From contig MCGT01000068.1 of assembly GCA_002104935.1 (NCBI GenBank), positions 1-35,702 on the forward strand: DNA of 35,702 bases. Reading direction: 5' to 3'. Position numbers and translations under genes: made by a program. The notes beneath the pieces were generated by a model. It did not search any database, was not told the DNA's origin, and saw only the letters and a program-made list of their open reading frames with translations. This DNA comes from Hesseltinella vesiculosa (Eukaryota > Mucoromycota > Mucoromycetes > Mucorales > Cunninghamellaceae). Positions 1-10,810 of the stretch are shown here, in pieces (position 1 is the first letter of the stretch; each line of letters begins with the position of its first letter).

Positions 1-2135
1 CATTGTACCTTTCAAAACCAAAGCACCAAAAGGCATAGATTGGTCCAAAAGTCCTTTATGTTGTCTAAAAGGTGGCAGTGCAAGTGCATGTTGATGGTCG
101 CGATAGTGCTCCCATATTCAGTAACACTGCTTTTTTGCCAAATTCTTTGAACAACTGCAAGGTACCATAAAAAAAAAGTGAGAATGACGCTTTTTACCAA
201 CCTTTTTTTTTTTTTTTCTCCACGACTTGCCATGTGGGCTTCTTCAGCTTCGTTGATAGTTACAGTTGGTTTTACAATCAGACGACAGGCGTCGACAAAC
301 ATCATCCAATTGACTACTCTTGATGCACCAAGTCCACGACCATGAATTAGACATTGTGAAATTCCGAGCGTCCATTTGCGCCAGTCATCAGCAGTCAACT
401 GAGCGAAACCACTTGCGATCTTGCGCCGTGACAAGCGCATGGTTGGCGGCACTAACAATGAATACAAGTCTCGTTCCATTTGGTCCAAAATTTTGGCGGA
501 GAGCAGTGCTGGCTTTTTTACACCTGTGATGCCATCAGTGGTTTGCTGCGACCACGTATCTCGGGTGATTTTTTTTGCTGTACCAAGGAACAAGTTGTGC
601 ATAGGATCCACAACGATTTGACGCAATGGATCAAAATAGGTGAGCCTGTATAATTCGCTCCAACGCACACCAAATTCTTCTTCGATGACCGCTTGTTCAG
701 CCTTGACTGTGGCTTCTGACCATTTCTTCGCAGCTTGTCTGATCTCCATCTTGCATTTTCTTGGCCATGCTTCCACTTCAAAATCGGACATGTTCCTTGA
801 TTGACTTGTTTCGTTTTGCTCGAATTTTTTCGCACAATACATGCAGGCAAATGCAGCCGAATGACCGAGGAAACCTCCAACTTTCCTAGCGGCAGGAATA
901 TCGCAAACGACATTCAGTAAGGCAGCCCTGATAGCAACGCCTGATGTCTCCAACATAACGCCATCATACAAATGTTCAAGTTGATCCACCAATGGCCGTA
1001 AATAGTGGTTCATCTGGCTGGTAGAGGGCTCCTTTGGGCCCGGGATCATACCAAACAAGATGACATTTTCTAATTTAAATCGTTCTTCCCTAGGCAGGTT
1101 GTTAATGACAAGATACATAGCTCCAGATGAATGGCTGCCGGCAGACGTGAAGCTTGGAACCAGTCCACGTTGAGGGTAAGCATCAAAGAGTAGTGATTGT
1201 CGGTGAATGGTGCAGGGGGGTCTTGATTATCCATGAGCTCGGTCCACATTTTGCCGTCGTAGATATCGCACATGGTGCCTTCAGGTGTGCTGGCTCGATT
1301 TCTCCAGTGGTTAATACTGTCGATGAACCCTGGTCGAGAAAAAAAAACGTCCAAGACTTTGGCAATATCCTGATGAGCGAAGGCTTTGATGGCGTACTGC
1401 TTTTTGGAAACTGGATTGATCTTGAACAAGGGATGACCGCATGGGGCTCGCTGGGGGGCAAATGGATGATTTGGAAACATTGTGTAAGGGCAGTGGGTAG
1501 GTGGGCTGGCACGATAATCCACGTAATGACATTTCGAACAGCTAACTGCTGCTTTTGCTGAATTAAATAGAACGTCGTCTGTCGGTTCATAACGACTACT
1601 CAAGGTACTCACTGTAACCGGGAGCTGACCCTGGTGACCGAGGGACATGATTGCTGTATTCAATATGAGTAAGATCAGTTCTGCGACTCTGCGGGTCAGA
1701 GCGTTAGAGTAAAGCGTCAAGACACAAATTGCCAAGAAGTCAAGCACAGCGCCATCTCGCCTATCGTCAGCATCTGTTGGACCAGCTGAAAAAAAAAAGT
1801 AAGCTCACGCTGTGCGATATGTGTATGTTTTTGATTTGCTTTTTTTTTTTTTTTTAGCAAGTACCCTCTGTGCTATCCGTTTCAGCTTCAGTTTCATCAA
1901 TATCAATTTGAGGTATATCCAGTCCGTAATCATCCAAGTATTCTTCTTGATGGTAATCTGTTTGCTCTTGATAGAGACCACCGTCGCTTTGCAAGTCACT
2001 AGCGTCATCGTATTGCTGATCCAGATCATTGGCGTCATCGTAATAGTCATCATCACCTTGTGACATGCTACTACTCATATCATTTTCTTGATAATTTGCA
2101 CCAGCACCTACAGTATTTGCCAACGACACTTGTTA

Positions 2136-2169
<34 letters not shown>

Positions 2170-2687
2170 CGTCCTTACAATTGTCTTTCATGACTTGGTT
2201 TTCAGGCTCCTCCATAGCGACATCTCCATCTAGTACTTGGCTGATGGCTGGTGTTGTTGTGAGCAATGTGGCTGGCTCTTCCATGGCGTCATCCTCTTGG
2301 ATATTCCTGGCGATTGGGCCGCCGTCTGTCAACCGCGTTGCTGGTAAGTTTTTTTCTTGAGTTTTGTGACGACGTTAAACTTACCATCGTTTTCATTTCT
2401 GATTCGAAAAGCGTGAAGCATGGCCTTGTATTCTTCTTTAGGATCTACAAGAATGATACAAAGGTAAACTTGCCGTGTATTCTATTTGTGATAAGTCCTC
2501 TCTTTCACTCACTAATCCATTTTTCTCCTTTCTTAATAGCGGCATTTCTGTGGTCATAGAAAGTCTGCTTGCCAATCCAACGACCTCGACCATTACTCAG
2601 GTATTTGCAGCCCTGGCATTTGCATAGCATCACTTTATTCTTGGGAGGCTTGAATGGATCGATTAGTTCACTGAAGGTGTCTTGCAT
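1..2687 (-). pseudogene. Tnp2/Plavaka-type (CACTA-related) transposase gene, spliced, frame-broken, 3' end outside window
   Basis: The product resembles the large DDE transposases of fungal CACTA/Plavaka elements. Visible marks are an N-terminal C-x-C-x2-C zinc-like cluster (MLCKCQGCKY), a Cys-rich middle part, NHYSLMLTLNVDWFQ, then YLVINNLPREERF, CMYCAKKF, DPMHNLFLGTAK and INMHLHCHL. Exons fit well: 2513-2687, 2385-2444, 2179-2340, 1865-2107, then about 206-1785, with phase-1 introns of 44-79 nt and a further intron near 165-205. The ATG at 2687 is chosen because it opens the first exon just before the zinc cluster. Two single-base frame breaks are seen: one base is missing near 1151-1158 (after DWFQ), and one extra base lies in the AAAA run at 47-50, after which the expected FGPIYAFWCFGFER continues in another frame. 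It is probably an inactivated copy, though assembly error is possible. The C-terminus lies beyond position 1. Confidence 0.8.
2139..2166. repeat. (TC)14 microsatellite inside a transposase intron
   Basis: A pure TC run lies within the inferred third intron (2108-2178, read on the minus strand) of the Tnp2-type transposase. That intron has a GTAAGG donor, a CTTAAC branch-like site and an ACTGTAG acceptor, so length change of the run would not alter the protein. Confidence 0.9.
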
Positions 2688-3180
2688 TCCAGAATGGAGG
2701 TAAAATCGAGAGAGGGTCAGAGGAAGAAGAAATGAAATGTGCGCGTGCGGGATGTAGGAATCAAGAGCACCAAAAAAAAAAGGCAAAACAACATGCAAAA
2801 AAGGAAAAAAAAAAGTGAGCAGAATAATACGATTATTTTATTGCAATTAAAGAAGAAAATAAACGAAACGAAGGAACAGTAATACTGTAAAAGCTACCCA
2901 TATTTCAATGAAATTCAGAGCATTAAAAGCGAGAGAAAAAACCCGGTAAATTCGAGCAAATTCAGTAACGAGTCACCATGGTGTTTTAAAAAATTTACCA
3001 TGGCAAGTGATTATAAAAAAAATGGTAAGAAATCACCATGGTAAAAATGTCCGGACGTGTCATGGCGTTTTAAAAAATTTGCTAAAGTTTTGTGAATGTG
3101 TCACCATGGCGAAACGTTCACTTACCAACTTTTTTTACCAACCTTTTGTCATGGCGATGGGCCAATTTCCCGTGGTGCCG
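2688..3180. other. Non-coding stretch between two DNA transposons, with repeated CCATGG motifs
   Basis: No credible gene is seen. From about 2970 to 3110 the palindrome CCATGG occurs four times, and two of the copies are followed by a shared TTTTAAAAAATTT tract (near 2985 and 3070). The layout suggests degenerate sub-terminal repeats of a transposon, but ownership is not clear. Confidence 0.6.
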
Positions 3181-3284
3181 CGGCCGCCGCGAGCGCCGTC
3201 GCACACCGCCGAACTACCGGAGCCCTCTGATTGGTAGAGTGGTCCTTTCTTTTTTTTTTGGTCTTCTAGATCCTTTTTTTGTAC
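3181..3284 (+). repeat. Left terminal inverted repeat of the Tc1-like element
   Basis: Reverse complement of 4624-4726. The shared core includes ACCGGAGCCCTCTGATTGG, then GTGGTCCTTTC, a T run, and GGTCTTCTAGATCC. The outer ~30 bp are strongly GC-rich against AT-rich surroundings. Confidence 0.9.
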
Positions 3285-3495
3285 CTCGAAAAAAAAATTG
3301 GAAAGTGTTTTTTTTTTAAATGGTCCTCTTGAGTTGAATGACCATATTCATCATTAAAACAGGAGTAAATGGGACCAAACTTCGTGTGAGAGGAGCCTAT
3401 TATATGAACTTTCTTCCATTTGAAAATGGGCTCTGGAATTATTATAGGAAGCAGACAGGGTATATGACCAAAAATGGTGTCAAAATTAGTGAGCC

Positions 3496-4523
3496 TCACC
3501 ATCGCGTGCTTCCTCCTTTATTATCTATCACTGCCTTCAATCTCTCTGGCATGGATTCGATCAACTTGTTCCAATCATCCTCAGGGTTAAGATCATCCCA
3601 AGCTTTTTTAACCATCGGCCTGAACTTGTCAAGCGTAGTTCCTGGTTTAAACTTGGCTGATACGCGGTTCTTCATTTTTTTCCAGAGGTTTTCGATTGGG
3701 TTCAGATCAGGCGACTGCGCTGGCCAGTCCAACTTCTCAATGCCATGGTCCTTTCTCCATTTCTTCGACACAAGACTCTGGTGCGTGGAGGCACCATCCT
3801 CCATCAGAATAAAGCCAGGGTTCTCCTGCTGATACTTCGAAATAGGGCCATCATAGACGAGCTCCACAAAATCCTCAGACTTCGACTTGGTCTCGCGTTC
3901 ATTCCTTCCGGTCTTGCGGAATATCGCCAAATCAATTCGCTTTCCATGGGCTATACCTCCCCACACCATTATCGACGATCGATTGCTTCTGAAAGTCTTC
4001 AAAAGACAGTTTTCTTGGTAGCCTTCGTCCTTCAAACGCCATACGCGTACCTGCCTCGATTCTTCACCAATTTAAAAGTCGCTTCATCGGTCCATAGCAC
4101 GTTCTTCCAGTCTTCAATTGACCAGTTTCTGTGCGCTTTTGCAAATGCCAGTCTTGCTGCTTTATGTCTGTCGGTCAGGTATGGTTTTTTCTTTGCAACA
4201 CGCGAATGGTATGCCATTCCATGAAGCTCCTTGCGAATCGTGTAGATGTGAGCATCATTGAATAGATTCACCTTGATGTCAGTAAGTGGAGCTCGCCTAT
4301 TTTTTTTTATATACGACGAAAGGGCCCTTCGGTCACGGTCGGTGAGTTTTGGTTTTCTTCCTGAGCCCTTTTTATGTTCGAATGTGCCTCGATCTTCGTA
4401 TTCGTTTATTATCTGGTAAATTCGAGAAGTTGAAAGCTGAAATTCAGATACGACTTCCTTGTTACTGCATCCGAGTTTTTTCATTCTGTAAACTTGGGCT
4501 TTAACTTCAGTTGATAGTGTCAT
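3496..4523 (-). pseudogene. Tc1-like DD34E transposase with one frameshift
   Basis: It cuts and pastes the Tc1 element. The N-terminal part (4523-4032) has the HTH region, starting MTLSTEVKAQVYRMKKLG, with an AT-hook-like basic stretch GSGRKPKLTDRDRR and the first catalytic Asp in WTDEATF. The second part (4035-3496) has MVWGGI, the second Asp in MEDGAS, and the Glu in DLNPIENLW; I count 34 residues between Asp and Glu, giving DD34E. The two parts are in different frames. The break lies near 4041-4050, where a single-base loss would restore the Tc1-typical VWR motif. The copy as read cannot give a full-length enzyme, so mobility would need an outside source. Confidence 0.88.
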
Positions 4524-4623
4524 GTTTGAGTGAAAAAAAAAGCGAAAAAGGCACGTCTGATGACGTAAGAACCGGGTTTTATTTCCACGACACCTCTCAC
4601 TGATTGGGGTGGCCGTACCTACC

Positions 4624-4726
4624 GTACAAAAAAGGGATCTAGAAGACCAAAAAAAAAAGAAAGGACCACTCTACCAATCAGAGGGCTCCGGTAGTTCGGC
4701 GGTGTGCGACGGCGCTCGCGGCGGCC
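4624..4726 (-). repeat. Right terminal inverted repeat of the Tc1-like element
   Basis: Reverse complement of 3181-3284. It ends in GCGGCCG and is followed by AATTACCG. Confidence 0.9.
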
Positions 4727-4775
4727 GAATTACCGAATCCACAACAAATACGCTTTCAAAGTCCCCCAAATATAT

Positions 4776-4848
4776 GGGGGTGTAGCTCAGATGGTAGAGC
4801 GCTCGCTTAGCATGCGAGAGGTAAGGAGATCGATGCTCCTCTCCTCCA
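4776..4848 (+). tRNA. tRNA-Ala (anticodon AGC)
   Basis: The 73-nt sequence folds as a tRNA. Box A is TAGCTCAGATGG, and the anticodon arm CTCGC-TTAGCAT-GCGAG places AGC. The T arm is AGGAG-ATCGATG-CTCCT and the discriminator base is A. The acceptor stem has one G-U pair and one T-T mismatch at the 6:67 position. A short T run follows at about 4873 as a likely Pol III stop. The Tc1 element ends 49 bp upstream. No intron is present. Confidence 0.93.
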
Positions 4849-5355
4849 CTAACTCTCTAGTTAGAGTTGTAACTTTTTGCGAAGTTCAGTAATATTTTTG
4901 CCACAGTAATGTGGCTATTTACTTATTGAATGGCAAATGTACTAACTCTTCGTAACTTGATATTTTTTTAAAAGCGGTAAACCATGTAAACTTGTGTCGT
5001 GCTCTGAATATGGTGTCACACATCACTGTTTAAATAATCATTGTCAATCGTTAAATAAAAAGATCATCTTTCTTCCCGACTCTGATCTGGCTCTGACCTC
5101 GAGTTATAGTAGCAGGTTTATTAGATCATACGTACGGACGACACTTGCAATCTACGGAAGAGGCTGCAGGTCATTGGCTGAGCTACAGGGAGTGTCAGCT
5201 TCGTTACAAGCTTACAACAATTTTCACGGATACAGTATATAGCATTTTATTACTTAAACCTCAGAACGTGACACGAGATTTGCGGACAAGGAATAAAGCT
5301 GATTTCATGTGATATCTTTTTTCTTTGAAATAAGAAACTTCAGCAAACCACTTCA
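4849..5355. other. Intergenic stretch upstream of the TTC39/IML2-family gene
   Basis: About 500 bp without a convincing coding region. It presumably holds the promoter and 5' UTR of the gene starting at 5356; no specific site can be named. Confidence 0.5.
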
Positions 5356-8300
5356 ATGGGAAAGAAAGATCCACAGCGCAAGTCAGTATGGCGCGGAATT
5401 AGTGTCAAGATGGAATCAAGGCCGTTGTCGATACAGTCGTTAGATTCAAGTAGGACGTCCATTTCTTGGGAACAGCATTCAAAGCCTATGGAGCCTGTAC
5501 AGGAAGATGTGCAAAAAGCTGATAATCAGCAATATTATCACGCAGCACCTATACAGCCTATAATGTCTACAACGCCTGTTCAAGTGAATCCCAGCTTGGA
5601 ATCTTCATCTGCTTCATCTCCTCTTCAATCAGCGTCCACCAATCCATCAATTGCCGATTCATGTACATCTGATACATCCAACAGTAGGAAGAAACGGGAC
5701 AAGGAAAATGCCCGCAAAGAACGCCTTGCAAATCTCGGCAGCCTTACGAAGACCTACGAAGGTACCGAAAAGGAAAAAAAACGACGTGAAGAAAAGCAGA
5801 AGCTTAAGGAAGAACGCAAAGCGGCCAAGGAACTCCAAAAGCAAGAGAAAGAGGCAGCCAAGAAACAAAAACGTGAAGAAGCTATTCGCAAGGAGATCGA
5901 CAATCGCAAAGCCAAGGAGCAAGAGCGCTTGCGCAAGGAGGAGGAAAAGAAGGTTACCAAACGATCCAGGACGAAATCCCTGTTCTTCTCTACCAAACGA
6001 GTCTCCTCTTCCGTCGACCTACAGTCCATGCATCGAAACAGCATAGAATCCACCAATACAGAGGGTAAGAACCTCTTTCATTGGCATACCATTACTTTTA
6101 ACTGGTCTCTTTATTTTCCTCCTTATCTGATAACAGTAGAAAAATTATCTATGGATCAACCTAGTAGTTTTATTTCCTACAGTCGTCAAAGTGTTACATC
6201 GTTGGCTACCAGTAACCTATCAATGTGTAATATGAAGGATGGTCGCCGTCAAGAGAATGAAACGATAGAGCCATATTTGCCGTCGTTGCCTTCGTCTCTG
6301 CAGCCCCGCCCTTTGACACAGCGGTCGCCAGTTATGGATCAAGTACTGCCTAATGACAATCCGACTTACCAAATTGACCCTCTGCCTGAACCGTCTTGCC
6401 TGGACTATATGCCTTGTACCGCTGTTGCAAGTTCACCTCTGGGAAGTGCTCTATTATCTGATCCCGCATATCATCGTCTCCCCCATGTACTTGGACAGTA
6501 TGAACAGCGTGGCCATGTCGAGCCAGATTCTCGCACTGATACGGCTATGCTTGTTCAATCATCTAAGCTACCCCAGTCCATCGATGATACACCCAGGGTA
6601 CCATCACCTATGTCTGTGTCCATCGACAAAATGGAAAATAACATGAGTTTTATCCTTAACTCGTTGCAAATGGATTCCGACTCGGATGCCCATGATCGAA
6701 GTGATAGTGAACTTTACGGCAATATAAGTGACACTTCGATTGATCATCCCATCAACCAGGAGCATCGTATGCTTGACCAACAATTGATGGCCTTGGAACT
6801 GGTAACCCATGGCGTACATTCCTTGCCGCCTCCACCCATGGGTCCTTTACCGGCGCTACCAGTGGAGGCACCTTCTTCATCATCGTTACCCAGCATCCAG
6901 CCACGCAACCTCAGCAACCGCGTGTCCATCACATCTAAGCTATCACGTGCTTCGTCCCTGTTATCCACCAGTACATATGACACTGTGCCTGGCCCTGAGG
7001 TCTATGCCCATAGTACCAAATCTACTGTATCCAGCGATTTACCCATAACTAGCAACCAGCAAGAGTCTGGTGTTACGGTGCAGGACAATGTCAGTAAAGG
7101 CAGCAGTAAAAGTCAATTGTATCTACCTGAAGAAGAAAATATGTATGTCAATATCAAAAAAGGCAATTCTCCTGCCAACTCTTTACTGTCAGCTACAGTG
7201 ACCATGCCCTCATCTTCATCATCCATGTTCGTCTCTGACGATGGCATCTCAACGTGCAGTTTTGAATCTACCGAAGTACCTGACCCATTTATTGAAGCTA
7301 CAACAGCGTCTGCTTTGCCCCCCTCATCACATTTATCCGATAGAGGGATGACTGATGGTGGCCAGATGGATGCGCCCATCTCTTCTGACGTACGTCCTTT
7401 GCTATCTCGACGCCAATCCTCCTTACCCACGCAACCTGACATCTCTATGGCACCTGAGCATATTGTCGCTCCTCCCCCATTGCCCGGTGATATGTCTTCG
7501 ACAATTTCAGAGCAAGTAGCCAAAGCTCTGAACGTGAAATCCATTGGTGAAAATGCCTCAGCGCACCAAGTCAAGATAGGCTCGGCAATTCTCCAGGAAA
7601 CCATTTTGCAAACACCTGTAACCACATCTATGACTGCCATCATTGAACGCAACCCCGCTCCCAGCACCTGGGATGCTCCCTCATTTATTGGTGCTACCTG
7701 TGATGATCCTTTGCATTCTTGCGGCTCTGTCCCAGCCGCAGAACTGCTTGCTCCTCTTCCCAGAGAGTCATCGTCAGCCAACCGAATTGCTGCAAACTAT
7801 TTAGGTCCTCGTGATCAGGAGCACGAAGGTAATTGCTATGAAGGCGATGGTAAAAATTCCTGAACTTGGTTTTTTCTTACTTTGTAGATCAACCCATTCG
7901 TCAAGGTATCAGATTTTTATTTGATAACCGGTTTGCCAAGGCCAAAACATTGTTCCAATCCAAAGCAGATAGGTAAGTGATACTGTATACGCGGGTAATA
8001 AGGTAGTTAATATGTCCTTTACTTTGTTTTTGTTTCTGCTAATAGTGAGCCTCTCTTCTCCTATGGATTGGCATCTATGCAATTTTTAAAGGCTATGATG
8101 GTAAAGAGATTTCAAATAGTTGGTGTAATTGACCTTTCTTTTTTTTGTCCCCATTTGACTTTAGACTTGCAATGAACAAGATGTTTCTCTAGCCATGGAG
8201 TTATTAAGTCAAACATATGATATCGCTAACGCACAAGCTGAGCTCTCGGTTGACAAATTTGATGATGCCTTTTCCCAACAAATTCACTCCTTGGTCGAAG

Positions 8301-8783
8301 GTATCTCCAAGTCGTTCAAACCGAACAGCATCCTGCGAGCAAGGACCATCATGGCCGAAAGTTGCTTGCTGATGAGCATGTTGCAACTGTGCCAAGAAAA
8401 TGTGCCTGGGTACTTGAAAGCTGGACTGAATCTACGCAAAGGTAAAAAAAATGGTGACAAGAAACCACGCATGGGATTAATACTGGTTTTTTTTTTTCAT
8501 CACATCTACAGCATGTGCTGAATATACCTTATTATGGGATGAATACCATCACATGCTGGCTGACGGAGGCAATCCATTAGTTTGGCTTGATAAAAACACA
8601 ATGTCGGGTATTCAGTTTGGTGTTGGGTCATTACATTTGCTTTTGACGGTGCTACCAGACAAGATTGTGCGTCAGTTCTCAGGCGTGTCCTGGAAAATCG
8701 ACAAAGAAAAGGGACTCAGCCTGCTAAAGCAATCCATCAGCAGTGGAGGCACCCGAGCTGCATTCAGTGCGTTGATGTAAGAG

Positions 8784-8832
<49 letters not shown>

Positions 8833-9989
8833 ACCCTTGCTCTCCTTTCTTCTTTTTCAATTGAAATACAGGTTGCTTAGTTATTACTCGTTACTGTCTA
8901 GCTTGGTACCCAGTATATATGGTCCAGAATCTCTGCAACCAACGATTGATTGTTTAGTGGCTGCACAGCAATCCTATCCCAAATCTTGTTTCTTCTTGTA
9001 CTACGCAGGTCGAATTTCCCGTGTAGCTCGTAATGTCAGCTTGTCGACACAGTCATTTAGTATGGCTAGTGCGTCGGTGAGAAAGGCTGCCTGGGCTGAA
9101 GTGGCAATGAAACACACTGTGGCATATGAAGTAGCCCTGAATCATGCACTGCAATTGGACTGGGAGACATCGGCAGCATATTTTGAACAGTTGGGACGCG
9201 CGCGCGACTGGTCGCCTGCGTTTTGCCAGTACTTTGTAGGTGCCTGTCTAGAGATGTCTGGCCAACGCCAAGAGGCTATAGAGGTTTTTGACGACGTGCC
9301 CGTGTTGGTGCATCATCAGCACCACCGACGAAGCTGCCTCGATAACTATGTGCTGGCATGTGTGGAGCACCACCAGCAATCTGAATACCAAGATCTGGAT
9401 CATCGCTTACCAGGATTAGAGCTACTACTGGTGCTAAATGCGTTTAGTTTTATGGAGGATGAATACTTGGAGCGCTGTTTGATTATGGTCCAAGAAACGA
9501 TGCAATCGATCAATGCAGCCGTACTATTGCTCTTGGACAGCACCAATGCCCACCATGATGACCTGCTTGATGCTGAGGCCCAAGGCGTCGTGCAAAGTTA
9601 TGCTACGCTGCGCCTGGTCAAGGCTGCTGTCTGCAATGCCTTGACCGAATATCGGCAAGCTCAAACGGAACTAAATTGGCTTGTATCTCATGAATCCTTC
9701 TTGGCTCATGAAGATTGGCTATTGCCTTTTATCTACTGGGGTAGGAGCCAGTTGAAAGGAACGATTATACGAACTAACCCTTTTTTTGGATTCAATCTCA
9801 GAGGCGGGCATTGCATGCTGGGGATTAGATGATCGGTTGAAAAGTCAAGAATGGTGGCAACAGGCCCTATCTTGTACTAATTACCACTTCGAATATAGAA
9901 TGGCAAGTCGGGTTCATTTATCATTTGGAAAGTGCGACCTCCTGGGCATCCACTTGGACTCTGCAAAGATACTAAGAAAACGAACTTAA
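5356..9989 (+). CDS. TTC39/IML2-family protein with long disordered N-terminal extension
   Basis: Eight exons give a consistent frame: 5356-6064, 6137-7828, 7888-7972, 8046-8100, 8165-8441, 8512-8776, 8872-9740 and 9802-9989, about 1379 aa. Residues 1-800 are mostly disordered and rich in Ser and Pro, with a Lys/Glu/Arg coiled coil near residues 118-210. The C-terminal ~580 residues look like the alpha-helical, TPR-like IML2/TTC39 domain (DUF3808). It starts RQGIRFLFDNRFAKAKTLF and carries GVGSLHLLLTVLPDK and Ala-rich helix pairs such as ASAYFEQ-like TSAAYFEQLGRARDW. Yeast Iml2 is linked to lipid droplets and inclusion clearance; the role here is inference. Oddities: the first intron is 72 nt, stop-free and in frame, and the second intron has two donors (7829 and 7850) that keep the same phase. 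The family call rests on pattern memory. Confidence 0.8.
8786..8829. repeat. A44 homopolymer in an intron
   Basis: A 44-nt A run lies in the intron 8777-8871 between the sixth and seventh exons of the TTC39/IML2-family gene. Exact length is the kind of feature that sequencing may get wrong. Confidence 0.9.
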
Positions 9990-10810
9990 AAAGCTGTCTT
10001 CCCATCGTCTCATCGAGGTCTCCGCTTCTATTATTTGCTGGACATTACATTTGCTTTATGTATTTGACAGAAGCTACCCACCAGAAAATAAAATTCGCAG
10101 TAAAATTCCCATACTGTGAAAGCCTCTTTTCCTTTTTGATTGGATCACCCGCCATCTATACAGTACATACACTTTTTTTTTTTTTAGGAAAGAAGCATTT
10201 TTAGTTTACCCTCCCCCCCCAAGTACTGCTCGTCTATTCTTATGCTTTTGCGCCTTTTAAATACAAAAAAATCATGTGCTGGATGGAATTCAGCTCTATA
10301 TCTCTATACTGATGCTATTCGGTGTTTTTAATACTCAATGTCATTTTTTTTCAAGGAGTATTCCCCTATTTCTTTTGTTTTAATGTAGAGATCACCTCCC
10401 TTTATTTCGAAACTTGTATTGGGCCTAAAATTCTGCTTTACCACGCTTTGGGTATCCATAAATATCTAAAAGAAATGAATTAATACAACAAATGGAGTAG
10501 ACGTTTTTGTATCGGAGTGGAGGTTCCTTAATCGTTTTCCATGGACGAGATGAGATATCTTCTTACTTACCGAGGGACAAGGAGCATTGTCAATCATTTT
10601 GTCTCACGCAAATATCAATGATTCTCAAGCTCCTTAAAATAAAAATGTGTTCCCACATCTCAGTTTCTTCCTCTTTCTCTATCTTCCATCGCTTTTTACT
10701 CCAGTAGATCGCTTTAAAAAAGGCTTCTATCAAGAACAAACGCCCCAGCCCATTCGTTTTAACAGCCCTCCGTTAATTTTTTTTCTTTTATTGCTATAGC
10801 ACTTAACAAC
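9990..10810. other. Intergenic stretch without a recognisable gene
   Basis: AT-rich with homopolymers (C run near 10210-10219, several T runs). It should hold the 3' UTR of the upstream gene and the promoter of the DPBB gene. Open frames here are short and of low-complexity composition. Confidence 0.5.

Larger units (their letters stand above)
3181..4726 (-). mobile_element. Tc1/mariner element with ~103 bp terminal inverted repeats
   Basis: A Tc1-like transposase on the minus strand is enclosed by long inverted repeats (3181-3284 and 4624-4726). The total of about 1.55 kb is normal for Tc1 elements. The repeats are nearly identical and differ mainly in homopolymer length. They start with a GC-rich outer part (CGGCCGCCGCGAGCGCC) and end inside near GTAC. 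No clear TA target duplication is visible at the outer ends. The right end lies 49 bp upstream of a tRNA gene. Confidence 0.85.

Noticed and set aside
2108..2332. Frame reading the TC repeat as an Arg-Glu repeat protein
   Set aside because: The repeat falls in a well-formed intron (GTAAGG to TGTAG) of the transposase gene, and splicing restores the frame of the next exon.
4704..4892. Open frame across the tRNA-Ala gene
   Set aside because: It is produced by reading through the tRNA and TIR sequence; the tRNA structure explains the region.
7113..7781. 222-codon minus-strand frame inside the TTC39/IML2 gene
   Set aside because: Antisense shadow of a Ser/Pro-rich coding exon; no motif of its own.
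10507..10707. 66-codon frame in the gap upstream of the DPBB gene
   Set aside because: Low-information composition, no start context or splice sites, no motif.
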